A DNA stretch of 33,514 nucleotides from DATCSE01 sp036568605 (GCA_036568605.1 DATCSE010000040.1:1-33514); one strand, 5' to 3'; counted from the first letter of the stretch, positions 7,855-16,302 are shown. Numbers and translations are program-made. Notes: a model not told the origin generated them from the letters alone.

Positions 7855-8820
7855 TCACGGCCGCAAGAAGTCGCCGAGCGCCGCGAGGAACGCATCCGGC
7901 GTCTCGATCATCGGCGCGTGACCCGCGTCGGGCACGACGACCAGCTGAGCACCGGGTATCTCCGCGGCGAACCGCCGGCCTTTCGTGAGCGGTATCAGCT
8001 GGTCGTGCTGGCCCCAGACCACGCGCGTCGGAATCGTGATGCCGCCGAGCCGGCCGTCCAGGCTGTCGTTCATCACCGCGGGGTTGTCGAGCACCGCGGC
8101 GATCGTGTGGCTGTCGCCCTTTGCCAGGCTCCAGGCCATGCCGCGGCGAACCGCGTCTTCGTCGCTGTACGCCGGCGCATGGAAGATGCTCGCCAGCAAA
8201 GCCTTCTGCTTCGCGAGGCTGGGCCCGGGGCCTGGCGCAGATGCGGCGGCAGGTGCACTCGCCGCGGCGGCCTCGTCCGCGCGGTCGCGCAGCCCCGCGG
8301 CATCGGCCAACACCAGCCGGCCCGGCTTCGGCAGCACGAAGCTCGGGCCGACGGCTTCGCCGCGCAGCGCCTGCAGTGTGTACTGCGCGGCGATCCAGCC
8401 GCCGAGCGACTCGCCCATCAGCATGAAGCCGTCGGCGACCTGCTTCGTGCGCAGGAACTCGCCGAGGAAGTCGACCCAGGTCTGGATGCCGTAGGGAATG
8501 AAGGGCTTGTCGGAAGCGCCGAAGCCGAGCTGATCCGGCGCGATCACATGATGCGTGCGCGCGAGCGGCACCATCACCCGGCCCCAGTCGCCCGCTGCGC
8601 TGCTGCCCAGGCCGTGCAGCAGCACGAGCGTCGGCCCGTGACCGCGCTGGCCGAGCTCGTGGTAGCGGATGCGCGTGCCGAAGATGCGCGCGGTCTTCTG
8701 CGCCGGCAGCGCGGGTGCCGCGACCGACACGGCGGCAGGCGCGAGGGCCCCGGCGCAAGCTGCCGCCGCCAGCGTCAGCCAGCGGCGGCGTTGCGCACGA
8801 ACCGGACTTCGATCGATCAC
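7855..8820 (-). CDS. Exported alpha/beta hydrolase
   Basis: The 321-residue protein begins with a basic, twin-arginine-like signal (RAQRRRWLTLAAAACAGAL, 8-26) and a cleavable Ala-rich stretch. The fold is read from the oxyanion region LVLLHGLGSS (65-74), the nucleophile elbow GESLGG (136-141, S138), the acid D273 in WGQHDQLIPL and H301 in DAGHAP. Residues about 182-203 are an Ala/Pro-rich insert in the lid region. It resembles meta-cleavage-product or lipase-type hydrolases, but the substrate cannot be named. It lies 8 bp after the TonB-dependent receptor gene and 11 bp before a nucleoside hydrolase gene. This suggests it removes an acyl or ester group from a glycoside before or after base release; that is inference from context. 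Confidence 0.85.
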   Translation of the reverse strand: MIDRSPVRAQRRRWLTLAAAACAGALAPAAVSVAAPALPAQKTARIFGTRIRYHELGQRGHGPTLVLLHGLGSSAAGDWGRVMVPLARTHHVIAPDQLGFGASDKPFIPYGIQTWVDFLGEFLRTKQVADGFMLMGESLGGWIAAQYTLQALRGEAVGPSFVLPKPGRLVLADAAGLRDRADEAAAASAPAAASAPGPGPSLAKQKALLASIFHAPAYSDEDAVRRGMAWSLAKGDSHTIAAVLDNPAVMNDSLDGRLGGITIPTRVVWGQHDQLIPLTKGRRFAAEIPGAQLVVVPDAGHAPMIETPDAFLAALGDFLRP

Positions 8821-8828
8821 CGTTCGCG

Positions 8829-11126
8829 TCAGAACTGCGCGCGGAACTGCACGCCGAAGGTGCGCGGGTCGTTGATGAAGCCGGTCAGGTTGTTGAAGTC
8901 GATCGCGCCGACGGCGACGATCTTGTTCGTGATGTTGCGGCCGAATGCGGCGACTTCGTACTTGCCGTCACCCCAGATGTAGCCGATGCGCAGGCCGCCG
9001 GTCAGCAGCGACTTGCCGGTGAACTCGGTCGCCTCGTAGAGGAAGAAGTTGACCTTGCTGCGGTACGCCCAGTCGGTGTAGATGTAGTACTCGCCGCTGG
9101 CCGTCGGGATGCCGTAGCGCGCGGTGACGTTGCCTATCCACTTCGGCGCCTGCGGCAGCGCGTTGCCGTCGATGAAGTACTGGCCGGTGGTGCTCGACTG
9201 CGGGTCCAGCACCGTGCACATGCCCGAGCCGCAGCCGGCGACGGTCAGGTTCGGATCCTTGATCTTCGTGTCGTTGTAGCTGCCGCTGAAGGTCATCAGC
9301 AGGTTCGGCGTCACATACGCGTCCAGGTTCAGTTCGAAGCCCTGGCCGATCGCCTTCTTCGCGGTCTTCAGCGTGTTCGAGTTGCCGGCGCCGCCGACCT
9401 CGGTGAGCTGCAGGTCCTTCACGTCGTAGTGGAAGACGCTGAACGACACGCGGGCGCGCTTGTCGAACAGGTCCGACTTGACGCCGGCCTCGTACGAGGT
9501 CGTGTTCTCCTGCCCCGCGAGCGATTGCGGGCCGAACAGGCTGGCCGGCTGCACGCTGGAGCCACGGTAGCCGGTCGCGACACGGGCATAGACGTTGGTC
9601 GCGTCGGTGAGCTTGTACAGCGCGCTGACGTCGCCGGTGGGCTTGGAGTCGCTCAGGTGCGCCGACGTGCCATTGCTCGTGTTGATGCCGGTCGTCGGAT
9701 CGCTGTCGAGGTCCTTCTTGTCCTTCGTGTAGCGAAGACCGGCACGCATGCTGAAGTCCTTCGTGAAGTCGTACTTCACCGAACCGAAGGTCGCCCACGA
9801 CTTGCTGGTCTGCTCGTCGGTCAGCTTGCTGGTCTGCACGTTGCCGGCCAGGCTGTTGTAGCTGTAGCTGTCGGCGATGAACTTCTCGTCGAAGTAGTAC
9901 ACGCCGGCCTGCCAGTTCAACGGCCCGCTGTAGCGCGACTCGACGCGGAACTCCTGCGTGAACTGGCGGTGCCCGTGCACCGCGCCGGCGGTCTCGCTCG
10001 GGAACGGGATCACGCCCGGGCCGGACGGCGGCGCGAACACCGCACCGTAGCCGCCATCGATGTCGCCGCGGCTGAACGTGTGCACCGTCTCGAAGCCGGT
10101 GATCGAGTGCAGGCTGTAGTCGCCCAGGTCCCAGCGCAGCCGTGCGCTGGCGCCGTAGCTCTGGATCTTCTGCTCGTTGACGCCGTCGGTCGAGATCTGG
10201 TCCGGCTCGAAGCCGTCGACCAGGTCGTTCGAGCCCTTCTTGATGATGTTCGCGCGGAACAGCCGCGCGCTGCCGTCCAGGTCGCGCGCGTGCACGTTGA
10301 ACAGCGCCTGGAAGTCGCGCGCCGGCTTGTACAGCAGCTGCAGGCGCGCGGCGCGGTCGTCATAGCCTTCCAGGTCCTGCGTCGGACCCGGCGCGTAGGT
10401 GTTGTGGACCCAGTCATCGCGGTGCTGCAGCAGCAGCGAGCCGCGCATCGCCCAGGTGTCGCCTAGCGGCACGCTCTTCGCCGCCTCGACGTTGGTCGTC
10501 TTGTAGGTGCCGAACGAGATGCTGCCGTAGCCGTCGCTCGCGCCGATCGCCGGCTTGGCGGAATCGAACTTGACCACGCCGCCCGGGGTGTTGCGGCCGA
10601 ACAGCGTGCCTTGCGGGCCGGCCAGCACTTCGACGCGGTCCAGGTCGAAGATCGGGAAGCCCTTGAGCAGCGGGTTTTCCTGCACGACATCGTCGTAGAC
10701 CAGCGAGACCGGCTGCGACGCATTGACGCGGAAGTCGGTGTTGCCGTAGCCGCGGATATAGAAGCGCGGGAACGCACGCCCGAACGACGATTCGATGTTC
10801 AGGCTGGGCACGCGCCCGGAGATTGCGCGCACGTCCTCGCCGGAGGAGTTGATGATGTCCAGCTTTTCGCCGCTCAGCGTCGAGACCGAACTGGGCACGT
10901 CGCGGATGTTCTCGACGCGACGCTCGGCGGTCACCGTGATGGTCTGCAACTGGCCCACCGGCGTGCTCGCGGCGCCCGCCGGCGGCTTGACCTCCTGCGC
11001 CATCGCAGCCGGCACGGCGAGCAGCAGCGACGGGGCCACCAATGAAGAAAGCAGCTTTGCGGCCGGCAGGCGGCCGCGCTGGGCAAACGTTTGCGAGTTC
11101 CGTGGGCCGCGAGCGCGAGAGGACAT
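8829..11126 (-). CDS. TonB-dependent outer-membrane receptor
   Basis: This 765-residue receptor has a signal peptide (about 1-43, ending AMA), a TonB-box-like TITVTA (62-67), a plug domain (about 70-195) with the conserved IFDLDRVEVLAGPQGTLFGR, and a long beta-barrel ending in phenylalanine (VQFRAQF), the outer-membrane sorting signal. Receptors of this style (iron-complex receptor class) import siderophores but also sugars, nucleotides and other small molecules; linkage to nucleoside hydrolases points to a nucleoside-like ligand. It is the first gene of a four-gene operon. A perfect sigma-54 promoter lies about 40 bases before the ATG, and the GGAG ribosome binding site could pair with the adjacent CTCC in a 4-bp hairpin. 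Two cysteines near 635-640 may form a disulfide in an outer loop. Confidence 0.93.
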   Translation of the reverse strand: MSSRARGPRNSQTFAQRGRLPAAKLLSSLVAPSLLLAVPAAMAQEVKPPAGAASTPVGQLQTITVTAERRVENIRDVPSSVSTLSGEKLDIINSSGEDVRAISGRVPSLNIESSFGRAFPRFYIRGYGNTDFRVNASQPVSLVYDDVVQENPLLKGFPIFDLDRVEVLAGPQGTLFGRNTPGGVVKFDSAKPAIGASDGYGSISFGTYKTTNVEAAKSVPLGDTWAMRGSLLLQHRDDWVHNTYAPGPTQDLEGYDDRAARLQLLYKPARDFQALFNVHARDLDGSARLFRANIIKKGSNDLVDGFEPDQISTDGVNEQKIQSYGASARLRWDLGDYSLHSITGFETVHTFSRGDIDGGYGAVFAPPSGPGVIPFPSETAGAVHGHRQFTQEFRVESRYSGPLNWQAGVYYFDEKFIADSYSYNSLAGNVQTSKLTDEQTSKSWATFGSVKYDFTKDFSMRAGLRYTKDKKDLDSDPTTGINTSNGTSAHLSDSKPTGDVSALYKLTDATNVYARVATGYRGSSVQPASLFGPQSLAGQENTTSYEAGVKSDLFDKRARVSFSVFHYDVKDLQLTEVGGAGNSNTLKTAKKAIGQGFELNLDAYVTPNLLMTFSGSYNDTKIKDPNLTVAGCGSGMCTVLDPQSSTTGQYFIDGNALPQAPKWIGNVTARYGIPTASGEYYIYTDWAYRSKVNFFLYEATEFTGKSLLTGGLRIGYIWGDGKYEVAAFGRNITNKIVAVGAIDFNNLTGFINDPRTFGVQFRAQF

Positions 11127-11167
11127 GGGAGGTTGCTCCAGGGTGTGGGTTTGTTTGCGGGTTGTAA

Positions 11168-11183
11168 AGCAAACCCTGTGCCA
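11168..11183 (-). promoter_or_regulatory. Sigma-54 (RpoN) promoter of the receptor operon
   Basis: Read on the minus strand the site is TGGCACAGGGTTTGCT. It matches every fixed base of the consensus TGGCACRNNNNTTGCW with the required spacing between the -24 GG and the -12 GC. The expected transcript start, about 12 bases downstream, gives a leader of roughly 30 bases before the receptor ATG at 11126. Sigma-54 promoters need an enhancer-binding activator; none is encoded in the window and I could not identify its site with confidence. Confidence 0.88.
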
Positions 11184-11228
11184 CTTGCTCCCGGTCTACC
11201 CCTAGCCGATGCGTTTTCGCGACGCGGT

Positions 11229-12113
11229 TCAGACGAATCCGGTGAACGGCGGATCGGCGCCGTCGCGGCGCTGGATCCAGTTGCTCGCCGGATAGTGAGC
11301 AGCGCCGCTGACCGCATGCAGCGTGTACGCATGGCGCGACTGCGGCGAGCGGTTCGCCTCCGAGAGGTGCGGGAACAGCCCGTCGAACACGATCAGCGTG
11401 CCCTTCTTCACCTCCAGCCATTCGAGCGCCGCCATGTCCCACACCGGCGCCGGCTCACACGATTCGAGCGCGAGCTGGCCGTCGCCGCGGCGCCGGAACA
11501 CTTCCTTCAGGCCGCGACCATGCTGGCCCGGCAGCCCGCCCAGGCAGCCGTTGCCGCGGTGCGCATCCTCGATCGCGAACCAGAAGCCGACCACCGACGA
11601 CGGCTCGGTGTAGAGATAGGTCGAGTCCTGGTGGCAGTTGACCTCGCCGCCGATGCCCGGCTGCTTGAAGATGTACATGGACTGGATCAGCCGCGGATCG
11701 ACGAGGCCGATACCCTCGGCCACGGCCTGCAGGCGCGGGCCGCGCGAGAACGCGGCGAACAACGGGTCGAGGTCGTGCATCGCATGGCCCAGCTTGTTGA
11801 CCGAGCGCTCCAGCGGTACGCGCAGATGGCCCTCGGCATCGAATGCGCCTTCCTCGAAGAACGCGCCGATGCGGTTAGCGGACGCTTCGAAGTACGCATC
11901 GCGCGCGTGGCGCTGATCGCGCGTCGAGAACACCGTGCCGGGCGCCTGCGCCGCATGCTCGGCGACCAGCTGCAGCGCTCGCTCGCGCAACGCGTCGCAG
12001 CGGGCGCCGTCGACAAAGTCCTCGATCACGAGCACACCATCGCGCGCGTAGGCAGCGCGTGCTTCGGGCGGCAGGCCCTGATGGACATCGTCGAGTCGGC
12101 AGCGATGGATCAT
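11229..12113 (-). CDS. PhyH/PHYHD1-like Fe(II)/2-oxoglutarate dioxygenase
   Basis: The protein has 294 residues and no signal peptide, so it is cytosolic. The iron facial triad reads H161 and D163 in NCHQDSTYLYTEP and H249 in FDGLFPHLSEAN; R260, in RSPQSRHAYTLH, is the likely 2-oxoglutarate anchor. This HQDSTYLYTEP signature is typical of the PHYHD1 branch of phytanoyl-CoA dioxygenases, whose bacterial substrates are largely unknown. The segment LGGLPGQHGRG (191-201) replaces the usual WFIPGSH-type motif. Its start overlaps the queG stop by 4 bases (ATGA), so the two are translationally coupled. The sigma-54-driven receptor operon begins 102 bp downstream. It could hydroxylate a metabolite handled by the neighbouring operon, but that is inference. 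Confidence 0.85.
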   Translation of the reverse strand: MIHRCRLDDVHQGLPPEARAAYARDGVLVIEDFVDGARCDALRERALQLVAEHAAQAPGTVFSTRDQRHARDAYFEASANRIGAFFEEGAFDAEGHLRVPLERSVNKLGHAMHDLDPLFAAFSRGPRLQAVAEGIGLVDPRLIQSMYIFKQPGIGGEVNCHQDSTYLYTEPSSVVGFWFAIEDAHRGNGCLGGLPGQHGRGLKEVFRRRGDGQLALESCEPAPVWDMAALEWLEVKKGTLIVFDGLFPHLSEANRSPQSRHAYTLHAVSGAAHYPASNWIQRRDGADPPFTGFV

Positions 12114-13309
12114 CGAAAAATTCCGTGATGCAAGGAAGACAGAGGTTCGGAAGAGGATTCAGGAATCATGCCGGCCGGTCTTGCCGCCTGCGCCAACGCC
12201 CAGTCCAGGTGCTCGCGCACCAGCGCGCTGCAGCCTTCGCGCGCGGCGCGCAGCGCGGCATGCAGCGCGTCATCGTAGCGCTCGCGCAGCGCATTGCCGC
12301 TCGCGACCGCGAGGTTGCGGCGCCAGCGTTCGTAGCCGATGCGGCGTATGGGCCCGCCCTCGGTGCGCCGCAGGAACTCGGCTTCGTCCCACGCCCACAG
12401 TGCGAGCAGCGTCGCGTTCGCGAACGGCTCGCGCACGTCGAAGTCCGGCAGCGCGCTGCTCTGCGCGTACTTGTTCCAGGGGCAGACCAGCTGGCAGTCG
12501 TCGCAGCCGTAGATCCGGTTGCCGATCGCCGCGCGCAGCTCGAGCGGGATCGCACCATCGTGCTCGATCGTCAGGTACGAGATGCAGCGCCGCGCATCGA
12601 GCCGGTACGGCGCGACGATCGCATGCGTGGGGCACACGTCCAGGCACGCGGTGCAGCGCCCGCAATGCGCCTCGCTCGGCTCGGTCAGCGGCAGCGCGAC
12701 GTCGACGTAGATCTCGCCGAGAAAGAACATCGAGCCGGCCTCGCGGCTCAGCACCAGCGTGTGCTTGCCACGCCAGCCGATGCCGCTCCTCGTCGCGAGC
12801 TCGGCCTCGAGCACCGGCGCCGAGTCGGTGAACACCCGGTGGCCGAAAGGCCCGATCAGATCGGCCAGGTGATCCGCAAGCTTCTGCAGGCGCGAACGCA
12901 ACACCTTGTGATAGTCGCGGCCACGTGCGTAGAGCGAGATTGCAGCCGCATGCGGGTCCGCGAGGCGATGCCATTCGATCGCCTGCCAGCCGTCCGCGTT
13001 AGCACGGGCCGCCTCGTCGAACGCGCCGCGCGGCAGGTATTCCATGCGCGCGGTGATCACGCAGACGGTGCCCGGCACCAGCTCGGCCGGCCGCGCGCGC
13101 CTGAGCCCGTGCGCGGCCATGTAATCCATGGAGCCGTTGAAACCGTTGTCCAACCATTGCAACAGACCCGCTTCCGCGTGCGACAAATCCACGTCGGCCA
13201 CACCGATCTGGGAGAATCCGAGCGCCCTCGCCTGCTCGCGCAGTCGCGCGAGCACGGCGGCGGCGTCGAAAGAAACGCCGCATTCGCCAGATCCACGAGC
13301 ACTCTTCAT
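12110..13309 (-). CDS. queG: Epoxyqueuosine reductase QueG
   Basis: This 399-residue enzyme carries out the last step of queuosine synthesis in tRNA, reducing epoxyqueuosine with cobalamin and two [4Fe-4S] clusters. Cluster cysteines are visible: C216, C219, C222, C226 in CGRCTACLDVCP and C269, C272, C276 in CDDCQLVCPWNKY, plus C242 in RRCISY. The conserved active-site stretch is FTDSAPVLEAELA (D162) followed by GIGWRGKHT. Length is usual, with a HEAT-like C-terminus. The ATG at 13309 is the only good start, and the next gene on the other strand (tsaE) appears to begin at the very next base. The 3' end is coupled to the PhyH-like gene. In E. coli queG (yjeS) is also near tsaE-amiB-mutL-miaA. 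Confidence 0.95.
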   Translation of the reverse strand: MKSARGSGECGVSFDAAAVLARLREQARALGFSQIGVADVDLSHAEAGLLQWLDNGFNGSMDYMAAHGLRRARPAELVPGTVCVITARMEYLPRGAFDEAARANADGWQAIEWHRLADPHAAAISLYARGRDYHKVLRSRLQKLADHLADLIGPFGHRVFTDSAPVLEAELATRSGIGWRGKHTLVLSREAGSMFFLGEIYVDVALPLTEPSEAHCGRCTACLDVCPTHAIVAPYRLDARRCISYLTIEHDGAIPLELRAAIGNRIYGCDDCQLVCPWNKYAQSSALPDFDVREPFANATLLALWAWDEAEFLRRTEGGPIRRIGYERWRRNLAVASGNALRERYDDALHAALRAAREGCSALVREHLDWALAQAARPAGMIPESSSEPLSSLHHGIFR

Positions 13310-13807
13310 TTGTCGTCGATTCTAGAAAGCCGCACGCTCCATTGGCCCGACGAGGGCGCCTGCGCCGCCAGTGCCGAGGCGCTGGCCCGGCACAGCGCAC
13401 TGCGCAATGCGTTCATCGAGCTGCACGGCCCGCTCGGCGCGGGCAAGACCACTTTCGTGCGGCACCTGCTGCACGCATTGGGCGTGCCGGGGCGCATCAA
13501 AAGTCCCACGTACACGGTGATGGAACCGTACGACGCGGCGCCGGCTAAGGGAGCAGCGCCGCTGGCGATCTACCACTTCGATTTCTACCGCTTCGACGAC
13601 CCGCAGGAATGGGAGGATGCGGGCTTTCGCGACGTGTTCGCAGGCCCCGGGCTGAAGCTCGCCGAATGGCCGCAGAAGGCCGAGGACCTGCTGCCCGAGG
13701 CGGACCTGCGACTGATGATCGAGCCCGTCGACAGCGGTGATGGCAACACCGAGCGCCGTGTGACGCTCAGTGCGCATACCGTGCGCGGCGTGGAGTTGCT
13801 GCGGTGA
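13310..13807 (+). CDS. tsaE: tRNA N6-threonylcarbamoyladenosine ATPase TsaE
   Basis: TsaE is the P-loop ATPase that cycles the TsaB-TsaD complex during t6A formation in tRNA. Visible motifs are the Walker A GPLGAGKT (40-47), KSPTYTVMEPY (64-74), HFDFYRFDDPQEWEDAGF (89-106) and LAEWPQKAE (118-126). No ATG is available at the right place. The TTG at 13310 gives a 165-residue protein starting MSSILESRTLHWPDEG, which fits the family; an ATT at 13319 is the other candidate. With TTG the coding regions of tsaE and the divergent queG abut with no gap. The stop overlaps the GTG start of the amidase gene by 4 bases (GTGA). Confidence 0.9.
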   Translation: MSSILESRTLHWPDEGACAASAEALARHSALRNAFIELHGPLGAGKTTFVRHLLHALGVPGRIKSPTYTVMEPYDAAPAKGAAPLAIYHFDFYRFDDPQEWEDAGFRDVFAGPGLKLAEWPQKAEDLLPEADLRLMIEPVDSGDGNTERRVTLSAHTVRGVELLR

Positions 13808-15213
13808 CGCGAGCGACCACGACCCGGCGAGACGCCTTGCGTGCCATGGGCGCCCTCGCGCTGCTGCTCGGCGCGCGCGAGATCGCGTATGGCGCGACCA
13901 TCGTCGCGGTGCGCGTCTGGCCCGCGGCCGATTACACGCGCGTCACGCTCGAGTCGGACACGCCGCTGACCGCCAAGCACTTCCTGGCCGACAACCCGAA
14001 CCGCCTCGTGATCGACGTCGATGGTCTCGAGCTGAGCCCGGCGCTGCGCGAGCTCGTCGGCAAGGTGCGCGCCGATGACCCGTACATCGAGCGGCTGCGC
14101 GTGGGCCAGAACCAGCCGCGTGTCGTGCGCCTCGTGATCGACCTGAAGCAGCCGATCGCGCCGCAGCTGTTCACGCTCGCGCCGGTCGCCGCGTACCAGC
14201 ACCGCCTGGTGTTCGACCTGTACCCGACGCAGGAGCGCGACCCGCTGCTCGCGCTGATCCGCGACAAGGAAAGCGCCGAGCGCCAGGCCGCGAAGGAGGT
14301 GCAGGACGCGCTCGGCGAGTTCATCGGCAAGCTCGGCGGCAAGCCGCCGGGCGGTGCGTCGGCACCCTCGGGAGGCGCCGAGACGCCGTCCGCCCCGCCG
14401 CCATCGACTGCGACGCCGCCGCTGCCGCCGCCGGTCGTCGCGGCGCAGCCGCCGATGCAGACGCCGGCGCCGCTGCCGCCGGCCGTGCAGAACAAGATCG
14501 ACCGCCTGATCGTCGTCGCGATCGACCCGGGCCACGGCGGCGAAGACCCCGGCGCGAGCGGCCCGAGCGGCCTGCACGAGAAGGACGTCGTGCTGCAGAT
14601 CGCGACCCAGCTGCGCGACCGCCTGAACGCGATCCCGAACATGCGCGCGATGATGACGCGCGACGCCGACTACTTCGTGCCGCTGCACGACCGCGTCAAG
14701 AAGGCGCGGCGCGTGCAGGCCGACCTGTTCGTCTCGATCCACGCCGATGCGTTCATGACGCCGGCCGCGCGCGGCGCCTCGGTGTTCGCGCTCAGCGAAG
14801 GCGGTGCGTCAAGCGCCGCGGCGCGCTGGATGGCGAATCGCGAGAATGCCGCCGATGCGGTCGGCGGCGTCAACGTCGCCGCCACCAAGGACGCCGCCGT
14901 GATGCGCGCGCTGATCGACATGAGCACCACCGCGCAGATCCGCGACAGCCTGAAGCTCGGCGGCGAAGTCCTGGGCCAGATCGGCAAGGTCGGCAAGCTG
15001 CACAAGGGCAGCGTCGAGCAGGCCGGCTTCGCGGTGCTGAAGGCGCCGGACATCCCGTCCATCCTGGTCGAGTCGGCGTTCATCTCGAACCCCGAGGAAG
15101 AAGCGAAGCTGCGCGACCCGGAGTACCAGGCGCAGCTGGTCACCGCGCTGGCGACGGGGATACGGCGGTACTTTGCGAAGAATCCGCCGCTGGCGCGGTC
15201 GCGGCAGTTGTAG
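13804..15213 (+). CDS. amiC: N-acetylmuramoyl-L-alanine amidase AmiC (AMIN + Amidase_3)
   Basis: This 469-residue periplasmic enzyme splits septal peptidoglycan during daughter-cell separation. It begins with a twin-arginine signal (TTRRDALRAMGALALLLGA), an AMIN domain (about 32-140) that targets the septum, a Pro/Ala-rich linker (about 178-228) and a zinc amidase domain (about 235-457). Zinc and catalytic residues read H244 (DPGHGGEDPGA), E259 (GLHEKDV), H313 (SIHADAF) and E423 (LVESAFISN). An insert between 335 and 400 is the likely autoinhibitory helix region found in EnvC/NlpD-activated amidases. The GTG start at 13804 overlaps the tsaE stop, giving a coupled pair as in other proteobacteria. 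In E. coli mutL follows directly; here about 11 kb separates them. Confidence 0.93.
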   Translation: MTRATTTRRDALRAMGALALLLGAREIAYGATIVAVRVWPAADYTRVTLESDTPLTAKHFLADNPNRLVIDVDGLELSPALRELVGKVRADDPYIERLRVGQNQPRVVRLVIDLKQPIAPQLFTLAPVAAYQHRLVFDLYPTQERDPLLALIRDKESAERQAAKEVQDALGEFIGKLGGKPPGGASAPSGGAETPSAPPPSTATPPLPPPVVAAQPPMQTPAPLPPAVQNKIDRLIVVAIDPGHGGEDPGASGPSGLHEKDVVLQIATQLRDRLNAIPNMRAMMTRDADYFVPLHDRVKKARRVQADLFVSIHADAFMTPAARGASVFALSEGGASSAAARWMANRENAADAVGGVNVAATKDAAVMRALIDMSTTAQIRDSLKLGGEVLGQIGKVGKLHKGSVEQAGFAVLKAPDIPSILVESAFISNPEEEAKLRDPEYQAQLVTALATGIRRYFAKNPPLARSRQL

Positions 15214-15277
15214 TCGGGGCCGTTCTCGTTGTCAGCGGGTCGCGCTACGCTCGCGGTCGTCAGCCCAAGGACCGCCC

Positions 15278-16246
15278 ATGCTGCACCCCCAAGCCCGCGC
15301 CCTGCTCGACTACATCGAATCCCGCGGCATCCCTGCCACGCACACGCTCGGTGTCGCCGAGGCGCGCAGCATCTACCGCGACCGGCGCGGCTTCACGCAG
15401 CCGGCGCCGCCGGAAGTCGGCGAGGTGCGAGGGCTGCAAGCGAGCGGGCCGCACGGCGCGATCCCGTTGCGGCTCTATCGGCCCTTGAAGGATGACCGCG
15501 ACGGGTCGGCTCGACGGCAGCCGGTGCTCGTCTACTGCCACGGCGGCGGCTGGACCATCGGCGATCTGGACACGCACGACACGCTGTGCCGCGAGCTCGC
15601 GAACGGCGCGGGGTGTGCGGTCGTCTCGGTCGACTATCGGCTGGGGCCCGAGCACCGGTTCCCGGCCGCGGTCGACGACTGTCTTGCGGCGACACGCTGG
15701 GTGCAGGCGCACGCGGCCGAGCTGGGCCTCGATGCTCAGCGACTTGCGGTCGGCGGCGACAGCGCCGGCGGCAACCTCGCCGCGGTCGTCGCCATCGCGC
15801 TGCGCGACGCCCCCGATGCCGCCGCGCTGCCGATCGCCTTCCAGCTGCTGATCTACCCGGCCACCGACATGCGCCGCAACGCCCCTTCGCACACGAGCAA
15901 CGGCCAGGGCTACCTGCTGACGCGCGACACGATCATCTACTTCCACGACCACTACATCACCGACCCGGCACACGATCTCGACTGGCGCGCCTCGCCGCTG
16001 CTGCACGCCGACCTCTCGCGGCTGCCGCCCGCGCTGCTGCTGACCGCAGGCTTCGACCCGCTGCGCGATGAAGGGCTGGCCTACGCCGACGCGCTGGCCG
16101 CCGCCGGCAACCGCGCGAGCTACGTCTGCTTCGAGCGGCAGATCCACGGCTTCATCCTGATGGGCAAGGTGCTGGACGAAGCCAACACCGCGGTCGCGTT
16201 GTGCGCCGCGGAACTGCGCCGCGCGCTCGCGAACGCCGGACGCTGA
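15278..16246 (+). CDS. HSL-family alpha/beta hydrolase (esterase/lipase)
   Basis: The protein has 322 residues and no signal peptide. It shows the hormone-sensitive-lipase hallmarks: the oxyanion motif YCHGGGW (86-92), the nucleophile GDSAGG (160-165, S162), then D260 in TAGFDPLRDEG and H290 in RQIHGF. Enzymes of this group hydrolyse short or medium chain esters in the cytosol. The ATG at 15278 is chosen because AAGGA lies about 7 bases upstream; the frame is open further upstream but overlaps the amidase gene. It follows amiC by 64 bp on the same strand. Nothing nearby reveals the substrate. Confidence 0.9.
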   Translation: MLHPQARALLDYIESRGIPATHTLGVAEARSIYRDRRGFTQPAPPEVGEVRGLQASGPHGAIPLRLYRPLKDDRDGSARRQPVLVYCHGGGWTIGDLDTHDTLCRELANGAGCAVVSVDYRLGPEHRFPAAVDDCLAATRWVQAHAAELGLDAQRLAVGGDSAGGNLAAVVAIALRDAPDAAALPIAFQLLIYPATDMRRNAPSHTSNGQGYLLTRDTIIYFHDHYITDPAHDLDWRASPLLHADLSRLPPALLLTAGFDPLRDEGLAYADALAAAGNRASYVCFERQIHGFILMGKVLDEANTAVALCAAELRRALANAGR

Positions 16247-16302
16247 AACCCCCGATCCCTGCGCAGGCGACTCTGGTCTACAGTCATGACGGAGCCGCCG
16301 AG

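Noticed and set aside
11150..11172. GTTTGC...GCAAAC inverted repeat as an operator
   Set aside because: It overlaps the -12 element of the sigma-54 promoter and may be chance; recorded only as sequence near the promoter.
12059..13300. An N-terminal extension of tsaE far upstream
   Set aside because: The frame is open only because it is antisense to queG; TsaE similarity begins near 13330.
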